Shown one piece after another: positions 1-4,291 of a stretch of DNA of 5,556 nucleotides (position 1 is its first letter; the number at the start of each line of letters is the position of its first letter). The position numbers and the translations under genes were made by a program. Location: the NCBI GenBank assembly GCA_910586425.1, contig CAJUHL010000097.1:1-5556 (forward strand). Direction: 5' to 3'. The notes below the pieces were generated by a model. That model was given only the letters and a program-made list of their open reading frames with translations, searched no databases and was not told the origin of the DNA. The DNA comes from an uncultured Bacilli bacterium. Lineage in GTDB: Bacteria > Bacillota_I > Bacilli_A > RF39 > UBA660.

Positions 1-52
1 TTACCAAAAAAGAGGTATTTTTTTCCAAAGACACAAACTATTTTACACTACC
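1..52. mobile_element. terminus of an insertion sequence (probably IS256-like), body outside window
   Basis: Read on the minus strand, bases 52 to 1 begin GGTAGTGTAAAATAGTTTG and continue GTGTCTTTGG, an A-run, then CTTTTTTGGTAA. The same order of blocks (TGTAAAA, TTTGTGTCT, TGG, AAAAAT, CTTTTTTG, TAA) appears on the plus strand at about 5505-5550. The two stretches are therefore imperfect inverted repeats at opposite edges of the window. A terminus with TGTAAAA followed by TTTGTGTC resembles, from memory, IS256-family ends in clostridia. No transposase is visible because the element extends leftwards out of the window. The higB stop codon lies only two or three bases inside this boundary, so the element inserted just behind higB. 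A small non-coding element is also possible. Confidence 0.55.
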
Positions 53-54
53 AA

Positions 55-345
55 TTAATGCCGACTTTTGCAAAATTTCATTTCTACATCATAAAAATTA
101 TTTCCATCGTATTTAAAACATATTCTGTATTGATCATTGATTCTAATGCTATATTGCCCTTTCCGATCACCATCTAATTTTTCCAGATGATTTGCTGGTG
201 GTACTCTCAAGTCCTCCAAACTTTGTACATTATCAATCATAATTAGCTTTCTCAATGCTATACTCTGTATTGATTGTGATAATTTCTTTGAAAACTTTTG
301 ATTGTATATTTTTTCTGTTTCTCTATCTGCAAATGTATTTATCAT
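55..345 (-). CDS. higB: HigB-type toxin, RelE/ParE superfamily mRNA interferase
   Basis: This 96-residue protein has the length and layout of HigB toxins, which cleave mRNA on the ribosome and are neutralised by HigA. It starts MINTFADRETEKIY, has a helical first half, the block VPPANHLEKLDGDRKGQYS at about residues 48-66, then SIRINDQYRICFKYDG (about 66-81), the beta-strand core of the fold. HigB proteins usually end in a DVEI-x-DYH-like tail; here the tail is DVEMKFCKSRH, slightly unusual but still ending in His. I chose the ATG at 345 because family members begin M-I-x-x-F. The open frame extends to a TTG at 405, but with no family similarity or good ribosome binding site. No Shine-Dalgarno sequence precedes 345; a consensus promoter ends six bases before it. 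The usual downstream higA is not here: an insertion-sequence end follows the stop at once. The HigA-like gene lies divergently at 611. Confidence 0.88.
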   Translation of the reverse strand: MINTFADRETEKIYNQKFSKKLSQSIQSIALRKLIMIDNVQSLEDLRVPPANHLEKLDGDRKGQYSIRINDQYRICFKYDGNNFYDVEMKFCKSRH

Positions 346-351
346 ATTTTT

Positions 352-380
352 ATTATACCCGTTTTCCGTGTATATGTCAA
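352..380 (-). promoter_or_regulatory. perfect-consensus sigma-A promoter of higB
   Basis: On the minus strand TTGACA occupies 380-375 and TATAAT occupies 357-352, with exactly 17 bases between. Both hexamers match the vegetative consensus 6/6. The expected transcription start, seven bases past the -10 box, falls on about 345, the A of the higB ATG. The transcript would be leaderless or nearly so. A promoter this strong inside a toxin gene region implies tight repression. Confidence 0.85.
354..374. promoter_or_regulatory. imperfect palindrome in the higB promoter spacer, candidate HigA operator
   Basis: Minus strand: TATACACG (374-367), five bases GAAAA, then CGGGTATA (361-354). The arms are complementary at seven of eight positions (TATAC-x-CG / CG-x-GTATA). 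It fills the space between -35 and -10 and overlaps the -10 box, a typical repressor position. HigA-family antitoxins are helix-turn-helix dimers that repress their own operons through palindromes, so this is a reasonable operator. Direct binding is inferred. Confidence 0.5.
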
Positions 381-433
381 CACAAATCATTTCCATGTTC
401 CACAACCCAAAGAAACGATTCTTTTATTGCTTG

Positions 434-595
434 TTACTTTATAACCCCATATTTTGTAATTTCCTCTAATGTGGTAAAAAGAGCTATTTCTCCGTCATTA
501 ATCAAAATCTTTACCCTTCCTCTTTCTTTATCAATCGCAATAGGATAAACTTCTCCTCCATATATTGCCGATCCATCTATTCCTGGATTATCATT
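434..595 (-). pseudogene. start-less C-terminal coding remnant, unknown family
   Basis: An open minus-strand frame reads from about 595 down to a TAA at 434-436. It gives about 53 residues, including PGIDGSAIYGGEVYPIAIDK, ERGRVKILINDGEIALF and TTLEEITKYGVIK. The Gly/Asp-rich turns, alternating hydrophobic strands and purine-first codons look like real protein, more so than any other frame here. No ATG or GTG start with a ribosome binding site exists in frame; the frame runs back without a start into the antisense of higA. I read it as the tail of a gene whose front was lost in the rearrangement that placed higA at 611. An internal TTG after an AGAGGAAGG sequence could start a 23-residue peptide, which seems unlikely. 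It points the same way as higB and ends 88 bases before it. I do not recognise the family. Confidence 0.55.
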
Positions 596-610
596 AGAGA
601 GGAGGCAGTT

Positions 611-916
611 ATGGAAAATTATATTGAAACTCCTAAAATGAGTGAAATATTGTCTGAAGAATTTATGATACCATTTGGATTGTCGGCATATAAGTTAGCA
701 CAGGAGATTCATGTTCCGGTGTCAAGAATTCAAGATATTTTGCACGATAGACGGAAAATAACAGCAGATACATCAATAAGACTTGGAAAGTTTTTTGGCG
801 TTTCGGATAGATACTTTCTTGATATGCAAGATGATATTGATATAAGAAATACTAAAATGCAGATTATGGAAGATATTAATACCATATCTACATTTAATTA
901 TGCTCAGATGGGATAA
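611..916 (+). CDS. higA: HigA-family antitoxin, XRE-type helix-turn-helix regulator
   Basis: This 101-residue protein matches the HigA addiction-module antidote family, which binds and blocks HigB and represses toxin transcription. It has the family opening P-x-x-x-GEIL-x-EF as PKMSEILSEEFMIPFGLS (residues 8-25). A helix-turn-helix follows (YKLAQEIHVPVSRIQDIL, about 27-44), then the signature ITADTSIRLGKFFGVSDRYF at 50-69. Family length is usually 90-110. The ATG at 611 has GGAGG at 601-605, five bases upstream. HigA normally follows higB in one operon; here it diverges from higB (345) with a coding remnant between, so its pairing with that toxin is uncertain. A weak promoter candidate (TTGCCG 565-570, TATCAT 589-594) lies just upstream. 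A stem-loop follows at 940-1002. Confidence 0.87.
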   Translation: MENYIETPKMSEILSEEFMIPFGLSAYKLAQEIHVPVSRIQDILHDRRKITADTSIRLGKFFGVSDRYFLDMQDDIDIRNTKMQIMEDINTISTFNYAQMG

Positions 917-939
917 ATTGATTTAAGAATTGAATAGGT

Positions 940-1002
940 TTTATAGCCAGTCAGAAGGCATTAACGGAAATATTCGTTAGTGCCTTTTATAGTGGCTATA
1001 AA
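940..1002 (+). terminator. two-tier hairpin terminator behind higA
   Basis: The inner stem pairs AAGGCATTAACG (955-966) with CGTTAGTGCCTT (975-986): 12 pairs with one G-U and an eight-base loop, followed by TTAT. A second perfect ten-base stem, TTTATAGCCA (940-949) with TGGCTATAAA (993-1002), encloses it, leaving a 5 x 6 internal loop. The inner stem alone is a plausible intrinsic terminator for higA; the outer stem makes a long structured element beyond what termination needs. Confidence 0.7.
984..995 (+). repeat. 12-base intergenic repeat CTTTTATAGTGG, copy 1
   Basis: CTTTTATAGTGG is the 3' flank of the inner hairpin stem behind higA. An identical copy occupies the same place relative to the hairpin at 2343-2354, although the stems differ in sequence. 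This suggests a shared intergenic cassette boundary. Confidence 0.6.
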
Positions 1003-1048
1003 TACGGAATAAATGGAGAAATAAAGAGTGGAAAGGATGGTTGATAAA

Positions 1049-1399
1049 ATGAAACAGTTTATTAGAAAAATTGAAAATCAAGTTAATTTGTACAGGGATG
1101 ACAAAACAGGAATTGCATGGATTGAAGACGGAAGGACAGGACTTGGAATCAGTACACATGCAAACATTGATTCTTCGGGAAGTGTTTCAGGTATGAAATC
1201 ACTTGGATATTGGAGAAAAAAGGATAGAACGGTCAGAAGTCACGGCTGGATTTATAACATTGATAGTTTTGTCTGTGATAAAGATAACAAACTGGAAATG
1301 ATTGTTGCTGATGAATGCAGATGTCAGGGATGTATTGAAAGAAGAATGGAAAAAAGTATTTTTGGAATGTCCAGACAAAGAAGAATTAAGGCTTTGTAG
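1049..1399 (+). CDS. small protein of unknown function, Cys-rich C-terminus
   Basis: This predicted 116-residue protein has a recognisable core: YRDDKTGIAWIEDGRTGLG (about 15-33), STHANIDSSGSVSGMK (35-50) and GYWRKKDRTVRSHGWIYNID (53-72), followed by a Cys cluster ECRCQGCIERR with C90, C92 and C95. Similar proteins occur, as far as I recall, as hypotheticals in mobile elements of gut clostridia; I cannot assign a function. Starts at GTG 1028, ATG 1037 or ATG 1049 are in frame. I prefer 1049 because AGGATGG (1034-1040) sits eight bases upstream. The last ~15 residues (SIFGMSRQRRIKAL) look poorly conserved-like, and the next gene overlaps by 89 bases in the +1 frame. A run of six A at 1350-1355 lies in the overlap. 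The gene may therefore really continue into the next frame. Confidence 0.65.
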   Translation: MKQFIRKIENQVNLYRDDKTGIAWIEDGRTGLGISTHANIDSSGSVSGMKSLGYWRKKDRTVRSHGWIYNIDSFVCDKDNKLEMIVADECRCQGCIERRMEKSIFGMSRQRRIKAL

Positions 1400-1616
1400 A
1401 GCATGTGAGTGGATTGTATTAAGACCGAATGATGAAATTTCTATACATGGAGATGAAAGTTTTAAAAATAAAATAATAGCGGTTGAGCAATTACTTGATA
1501 CAAAGAAATATATCAATAGTAGGTTGCGTGAATATTACTATGATATGAAAAATCATGAACATAATTTCCATAACTTTGAAAGATGGAAAATTTATGGAAG
1601 AAAACATAACACTTGA
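1311..1616 (+). CDS. unknown protein overlapping the previous gene, or its frameshifted continuation
   Basis: From ATG 1311 this frame encodes 101 residues with a CPDKEELRLCRACEW segment (C20, C29, C32), then GDESFKNKIIAVEQLLDTKK and a C-terminal NFHNFERWKIYG motif. The open frame reaches back to TTG 1302; TTG 1335 after AGGGA is another start. No strong ribosome binding site precedes any of them. The 89-base overlap with the upstream gene is unusually long for bacterial neighbours. Combining both frames at the A6 run (1350-1355, a +1 shift) would give one protein of about 188 residues with Cys clusters C-x-C-x2-C and C-x8-C-x2-C, resembling a zinc site. I cannot tell from sequence alone whether this is a separate coupled gene, a mutation or an assembly error. 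Function unknown. Confidence 0.6.
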   Translation: MNADVRDVLKEEWKKVFLECPDKEELRLCRACEWIVLRPNDEISIHGDESFKNKIIAVEQLLDTKKYINSRLREYYYDMKNHEHNFHNFERWKIYGRKHNT

Positions 1617-1652
1617 AACAATGGATTCATGGAAGGAAGGAGAAAATTTATT

Positions 1653-1928
1653 ATGACAAGAGTAGAATTTGAAAATAAAACCTTTGAAGAAATTATGGAG
1701 CAGTTAAACGAAGAAAAAGATGATATAACGACATATGAAATGTTAAAAGAATTTGCAGTAAGTAAAATTGAAGAAGATAATCTTTTGATTGCCATACATA
1801 TTTTAGAAGCAATTAATAATGATTCAGCAGAATGGTATATATATGATTATTGTATGGGGGCGCTTCAAACGCCATCTTCTGTTTCTTGTAAAGAAGATAT
1901 TAAGCATGAGTATGATTTTGACGATTAG
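1653..1928 (+). CDS. small acidic protein of unknown function
   Basis: This 91-residue, acidic, helical protein starts MTRVEFENKTFEEIMEQL. Its core is TYEMLKEFAVSKIEEDNLL (27-45), then IAIHILEAINNDSAEWYIYD (46-65), and it ends with YCMGALQTPSSVSCKEDIKH. The start was set at ATG 1653 because GGAAGGAG lies about ten bases upstream; the ATG at 1629 would put that binding site inside the gene. It follows the preceding frame by 36 bases in the same direction, so the two are probably co-transcribed. I do not recognise a named family. The repeated acidic helices and lack of catalytic-looking motifs suggest a binding or modulating protein, but that is a guess. Confidence 0.72.
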   Translation: MTRVEFENKTFEEIMEQLNEEKDDITTYEMLKEFAVSKIEEDNLLIAIHILEAINNDSAEWYIYDYCMGALQTPSSVSCKEDIKHEYDFDD

Positions 1929-1967
1929 TAAACGGTTAAAATAATGATTTTAAGAGGAGGTTTCGTT

Positions 1968-2297
1968 ATGACTAATATAGGAAAAGAGAATATTATAAAA
2001 AGAATCCAAAACAGTGGATTGTTTAATGATTTTGAAGGTGCAGAAGAATATATTATATCTTTGATTAAGAGAGATATTAAATATAGTAGTGAAAAATATA
2101 TCACTTTAAGAGAAGCAATAGAAAAATATGGAGAAGATAATTTGATGTATTATATAGATAACTTAGATTCAATTGGAACAGTAAAAGATAATTGGATTGG
2201 ATGTAATTCTATAGCTACAAGAGCAGCTTTTCATTATACGTTTAAGAATGAAGTAATGAGCAAGGCTAATCGGGGTGGCTACGATGTTAAAAAGTAA
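1968..2297 (+). CDS. protein of unknown function
   Basis: The ATG at 1968 is preceded by AGAGGAGG (1953-1960) with a seven-base gap, the best ribosome binding site in the small-gene chain. It overrides the in-frame ATG at 1944, which lies upstream of it. The 109-residue product is mostly helical: IGKENIIKRIQNSGLFNDF, then GAEEYIISLIKRDIKY and ITLREAIEKYGEDNLMYYID. It ends with DSIGTVKDNWIGCNSIATRA, a loop-rich segment, and a basic tail NRGGYDVKK. There is no signal peptide or membrane segment. It sits 39 bases after the acidic gene at 1653, probably in the same transcript, which ends at the hairpin 2311-2348. No family recognised. Confidence 0.72.
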   Translation: MTNIGKENIIKRIQNSGLFNDFEGAEEYIISLIKRDIKYSSEKYITLREAIEKYGEDNLMYYIDNLDSIGTVKDNWIGCNSIATRAAFHYTFKNEVMSKANRGGYDVKK

Positions 2298-2310
2298 ATA
2301 TAGAAGTGAG

Positions 2311-2348
2311 TAAAAGCCATCGGATCAAAAAAAATCTGATGGCTTTTA
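2311..2348 (+). terminator. strong intrinsic terminator
   Basis: TAAAAGCCATCGGAT (2311-2325) pairs with ATCTGATGGCTTTTA (2334-2348): 15 pairs with a single G-U and the eight-base loop CAAAAAAA. The A-tract on the 5' arm and T-tract on the 3' arm allow termination in both directions. It lies 13 bases after the stop of the gene at 1968. Confidence 0.85.
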
Positions 2349-2354
2349 TAGTGG
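2343..2354 (+). repeat. 12-base intergenic repeat CTTTTATAGTGG, copy 2
   Basis: This is identical to 984-995 and is again placed at the 3' end of a hairpin stem and just before a small gene. The conserved position next to two different stems suggests duplication of a gene-boundary cassette, though a chance match of an AT-rich 12-mer is possible. Confidence 0.6.
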
Positions 2355-2380
2355 AAAATTAAAGAAAGAAGGATAAAATA

Positions 2381-2554
2381 ATGGGTAAGAATACATATAC
2401 ACTTGTAAATAAATTTGAATGTTGCGGAAAGATGATGGTAACTGTTATAATAAAAGGTAGAGTAGCTTGTATAATGTCTGAGTTGGATTTTAATAGGATT
2501 ATTGAGACGGAGCGGAAATATCTACGAAATAATAGGCTGAAAAGATCAGCATAG
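2381..2554 (+). CDS. 57-residue protein of unknown function
   Basis: A short reading frame from ATG 2381 to TAG 2552-2554. It is supported by AGAAGGA (2367-2373) seven bases upstream and by its place between a terminator and the next small gene. It begins MGKNTYTLVNKFECCGKMM, followed by VTVIIKGRVACIMSELDFNR, and ends in a basic helix with ERKYLRNNRLKRSA. The pattern is a small beta sheet (two or three strands) plus a charged helix. Adjacent C14 and C15 are notable. Similar short proteins are, as I recall, frequent in clostridial mobile elements, but I know no function. Its tail is rich in Arg and Lys, so nucleic-acid binding is possible. Confidence 0.68.
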   Translation: MGKNTYTLVNKFECCGKMMVTVIIKGRVACIMSELDFNRIIETERKYLRNNRLKRSA

Positions 2555-2600
2555 ACAGAGAAGGATTATTTTATTGATAAAAATAGAGGAGAAAAAACAG

Positions 2601-2780
2601 ATGGAATTAAAGGGAAAAGATTTAATGAATTTTGGATTATTAAAGGGGTACGCTGAAAATGAACTAAAGAGAGATCCAGAAAACTCTCTTGTTCATCAGT
2701 GGATTGATGAGATTAGGAGAGAATCACCAGATGCATGGACAGCGGCACAAGAAGAATATGATTTATATAAATTTTGGTGA
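2601..2780 (+). CDS. 59-residue acidic protein of unknown function
   Basis: ATG 2601 follows AGAGGAG (2585-2591) with nine bases between; the in-frame TTG at 2574 lies before this site and is therefore rejected. The product starts MELKGKDLMNFGLLKGYAEN, continues ELKRDPENSLVHQWIDEIRR and ends with EYDLYKFW. It is predicted to be almost entirely helical, with a Pro-Glu-Asn break at residues 26-28 and an aromatic C-terminus. It is 46 bases behind the 57-residue gene, the same strand, probably one transcript. I do not recognise it. Confidence 0.65.
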   Translation: MELKGKDLMNFGLLKGYAENELKRDPENSLVHQWIDEIRRESPDAWTAAQEEYDLYKFW

Positions 2781-2830
2781 TAATATTAGTTATTTTGATT
2801 TGAAATGATTGATTTATCGTGAGGTAGTTT

Positions 2831-3007
2831 ATGAGGGAACAAGAAGTAAAGGAAATTATTTCATTAGAAATATTAAATAGGATGCCAGATTAGCCGGTAG
2901 CACACGCTTTGAGGGAGATTTTATTCAGCAAGGATAATAAGATTAATTGGGAGAAGGCAGGATTTAGTATTATTGAAAATATGCCAGAGCTAAAAATGTT
3001 TGAATAA
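2831..3007 (+). pseudogene. small gene interrupted by an in-frame TAG
   Basis: ATG 2831 has GTGAGG (2819-2824) six bases upstream and opens MREQEVKEIISLEILNRMPD. It then meets TAG at 2891-2893. The same frame continues without a stop, PVAHALREILFSKDNKINWE and then KAGFSIIENMPELKMFE, to TAA at 3005-3007. Both halves look like one coherent 58-residue helical protein, so a CAG-to-TAG (Gln) or similar point change is the simplest explanation. Recoding of TAG is unlikely because several neighbouring genes end in TAG. The 19-residue peptide before the stop could still be made. The function is unknown. Confidence 0.6.
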
Positions 3008-3022
3008 TTTGTGTGTATTTAG

Positions 3023-3051
3023 AGGGCATTAATGGTATAAATTAGTACCTT
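3023..3051 (+). terminator. weak hairpin resembling the stem behind higA
   Basis: AGGGCATTAAT (3023-3033) can pair with ATTAGTACCTT (3041-3051), with one C-A mismatch and two wobble pairs, over a seven-base loop. The arms echo GGCATTAACG and CGTTAGTGCC of the 955-986 stem, so it may be a decayed copy. It follows the interrupted gene and may end that transcript. Confidence 0.4.
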
Positions 3052-3069
3052 TCATAATATGCACAAGTA

Positions 3070-3087
3070 GCAACTAGAAATAGTTGC
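3070..3087 (+). promoter_or_regulatory. perfect hairpin with GAAA tetraloop upstream of DUF4160 cluster
   Basis: GCAACTA (3070-3076), GAAA, TAGTTGC (3081-3087) form seven perfect pairs closed by a GNRA-type loop. No T-run follows directly, so it is not a standard terminator. It lies about 25 bases before the -10 box of the downstream cluster and could be an operator (as a DNA inverted repeat) or an RNA element. Either role is inferred. Confidence 0.4.
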
Positions 3088-3111
3088 ATATTTCTTCGAT
3101 AAATGGTACTC

Positions 3112-3117
3112 TATAAT
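3112..3117 (+). promoter_or_regulatory. -10 box of the DUF4160-DUF2442-HicB cluster
   Basis: A perfect TATAAT at 3112-3117 lies 26 bases before the start codon at 3144. The nearest -35-like hexamer, TTGCAT at 3084-3089, is 22 bases away, longer than normal, so activation or a poor -35 is implied. Transcription would start near 3124, giving a short leader containing AGAAGGAG (3127-3134). Confidence 0.4.
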
Positions 3118-3143
3118 AAAGATAATAGAAGGAGAAACACAAA

Positions 3144-3395
3144 ATGCCTGAAATAAGTAGATTTTATGGAATAGTTATTAAGATGTTCTTTAAACCTAAA
3201 GAGCATGAACCAAGCCATATACATGCTTTGTATGGTGAGCATATAGGAATTTTTGATTTGCGAACTATGGAAATGACAGAAGGTGATCTTCCAAAGAAAG
3301 CACAGGAACTTGTAAAAGAATGGATGAAAAGCAATCAGAAAGAACTACTTGAAATGTGGGATAGTCAAAATCTGAGAAAGTTACCACCTTTATAA
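3144..3395 (+). CDS. DUF4160 domain protein, putative toxin-antitoxin component
   Basis: The 83-residue protein is a full-length DUF4160 member. It opens MPEISRFYGIVIKMFFKP, has the histidine-rich family motif EPSHIHALYGEH (H25, H27, H33; about 22-33), then EMTEGDLPKKAQELVKEW (43-60), and ends in a helical ELLEMWDSQN stretch. AGAAGGAG (3127-3134) lies nine bases before the ATG. DUF4160 genes are commonly found directly before DUF2442 genes, as here, and the pair has been regarded as toxin-antitoxin-like; biochemical roles are not settled to my knowledge. The clustered histidines could bind metal or nucleic acid, which is speculation. It starts a four-gene, same-strand block with small gaps (31, 2 and 11 bases), so it is probably an operon. 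Confidence 0.85.
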   Translation: MPEISRFYGIVIKMFFKPKEHEPSHIHALYGEHIGIFDLRTMEMTEGDLPKKAQELVKEWMKSNQKELLEMWDSQNLRKLPPL

Positions 3396-3426
3396 ATATA
3401 TTTTATGTATGTTGGGAGGTATTTAT

Positions 3427-3675
3427 ATGATACCACGTATAAAGAGTATTAAGCCATTAAAAGGATATTTGTTGCATGTGATTTTTGATGATGGGAAAGA
3501 TTGTATTTATGATGTCAATGATGATATAAATGCTATAAAAGAATATGAGGACTTAAAAAATGTTTATGGATTATTTGAACAAGTGCAATTAGATGAAAGT
3601 CGTACATGTGTTTTTTGGAATGATTATATTGATTTGGCAAGTGATACAATATATGAATATGGAATGGAGAAATAA
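3427..3675 (+). CDS. DUF2442 domain protein, partner of DUF4160
   Basis: This 82-residue protein shows the DUF2442 pattern: MIPRIKSIKPLKGYLLHVIF opening strands, FDDGKDCIYDVNDDI (20-34), then a YGLFEQVQLDE segment (47-57) and the family ending VFWNDYIDLASDTIYEYG (62-79). The start ATG 3427 was chosen over ATG 3409 because GGGAGG (3414-3419) lies seven bases before it. It follows DUF4160 by 31 bases and its stop is two bases from the start of the HicB-like gene, which points to translational coupling. DUF2442 proteins are often encoded beside DUF4160 and beside antitoxin-like genes. Its role here as a neutralising or regulatory partner is inferred from context. Confidence 0.83.
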   Translation: MIPRIKSIKPLKGYLLHVIFDDGKDCIYDVNDDINAIKEYEDLKNVYGLFEQVQLDESRTCVFWNDYIDLASDTIYEYGMEK

Positions 3676-3677
3676 AT

Positions 3678-4013
3678 TTGAGTGATTTATTGTCATATAA
3701 AAATTACAATGGCACAGTGGAATATTCAAAGGAGGATAGTTGTCTTTATGGAAAGGTGATAGGAATAAAGTCTTTGTTGTCATATGAAGGGGATTCTGTG
3801 CAGGAGTTGAAGCAGGATTTCCAGAATGTGATTGATGAATATCTGGAAGATTGTAAGGTACGAAATGTGGAACCTGAACAACCTTACAAGGGAACATTCA
3901 ATGTCAGAATCAGTCCGGAACTTCATCGGAATATTGCAATATATGCGATTGAACATGGGAAGAGCTTGAATGCTGCTGTTGAGGAAGCTATCGGAAACAT
4001 GGTTAGAGTGTAG
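3678..4013 (+). CDS. hicB: HicB-family antitoxin, orphan (no HicA seen)
   Basis: The 111-residue protein has both parts of a HicB antitoxin. The HicB-like partial RNase H fold spans about 7-62 (YNGTVEYSKEDSCLYGKVIG, FEGD-like YEGDSVQELKQDF, VIDEYLEDC). A ribbon-helix-helix DNA-binding domain follows at about 72-108 (GTFNVRISPELHRNIAIYA, HGKSLNAAVEEAI). HicB normally binds the small HicA mRNA interferase and represses hicAB. No HicA-like gene of 50-80 residues is present on either side, so this is an orphan HicB or serves the DUF4160/DUF2442 genes. It starts at TTG 3678, with GGAG (3666-3669) eight bases upstream and inside the previous gene's end. The next gene begins 11 bases after its stop. 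The DNA-binding domain may regulate the cluster, for instance through the hairpin at 3070. Confidence 0.88.
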   Translation: MSDLLSYKNYNGTVEYSKEDSCLYGKVIGIKSLLSYEGDSVQELKQDFQNVIDEYLEDCKVRNVEPEQPYKGTFNVRISPELHRNIAIYAIEHGKSLNAAVEEAIGNMVRV

Positions 4014-4024
4014 AGGTGAAAGAA

Positions 4025-4216
4025 TTGAGAGAAGTGATGGAATATGAATTGGAAACAAAGAAGAAGCACTTGGCAAAATTGCAAGAATATTTCCAATCAG
4101 ATATTAAAGATATTGATTCGCCAAAGTATGAAGATAATGCGATAAATGCTTTATTGGAAATGAAGAAAGTCAAAACAGAAATTGAACAGTTAGAGTATTA
4201 TTTGCAGTTGAAATAA
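4025..4216 (+). CDS. small coiled-coil-like protein of unknown function
   Basis: From TTG 4025 this frame gives 63 residues, largely helical and highly charged: an opening REVMEYELETKKKHLAKLQE, a short loop (DIKDIDSPKYEDNA), then NALLEMKKVKTEIEQLEYYL. Heptad-like spacing of Leu, Val and Ile suggests a helical hairpin or coiled coil. GAGGTGA (4013-4019), a near-perfect anti-16S match, is correctly spaced for TTG 4025; the GTG at 4016 overlaps this site, and ATG 4037 is too far. It lies directly behind the HicB-like gene and probably belongs to the same operon. It lacks the HicA signature, so I do not call it the missing toxin. The helical pair could be a binding partner. Confidence 0.68.
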   Translation: MREVMEYELETKKKHLAKLQEYFQSDIKDIDSPKYEDNAINALLEMKKVKTEIEQLEYYLQLK

Positions 4217-4291
4217 TAGATTTATTTAGGTGGATAAAATACTAAAAGTAAAGAATTAAAATATAAATTTAGTTTTACATTATGGAGAATT

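Noticed and set aside
255..548. Plus-strand frame of 97 codons antisense to higB and the remnant
   Set aside because: Its product is Phe/Ser/Ile-rich with no ribosome binding site; the opposite strand carries HigB and a protein-like remnant, so this is a shadow.
565..594. Promoter for higA (TTGCCG, 18 bases, TATCAT)
   Set aside because: It matches 4/6 and 5/6 only and would start transcription inside the ribosome binding site; kept only as a remark in the higA entry.
1199..1795. Minus-strand frames opposite the small-gene chain
   Set aside because: Compositions rich in Ser, Phe, Ile and Leu, no ribosome binding sites, and convincing plus-strand genes with ribosome binding sites on the other strand.
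2831..3007. TAG recoded as an amino acid, as in some gut phages
   Set aside because: Genes ending at 1399, 1928, 2554, 4013 and 5116 all use TAG as their natural stop, so recoding would extend them; a point mutation is simpler.
3070..3087. CTAGAAATAG resembles part of a Cas9 guide-RNA scaffold
   Set aside because: Only the GAAA-loop stem is similar; there is no repeat array, no cas gene and no further scaffold structure.
3589..4076. Two minus-strand frames opposite DUF2442 and HicB
   Set aside because: They are antisense to recognisable family proteins and have no start signals.
4025..4216. Missing HicA toxin behind HicB
   Set aside because: The protein is a charged helical pair with no HicA double-stranded-RNA-binding fold pattern or catalytic His context.
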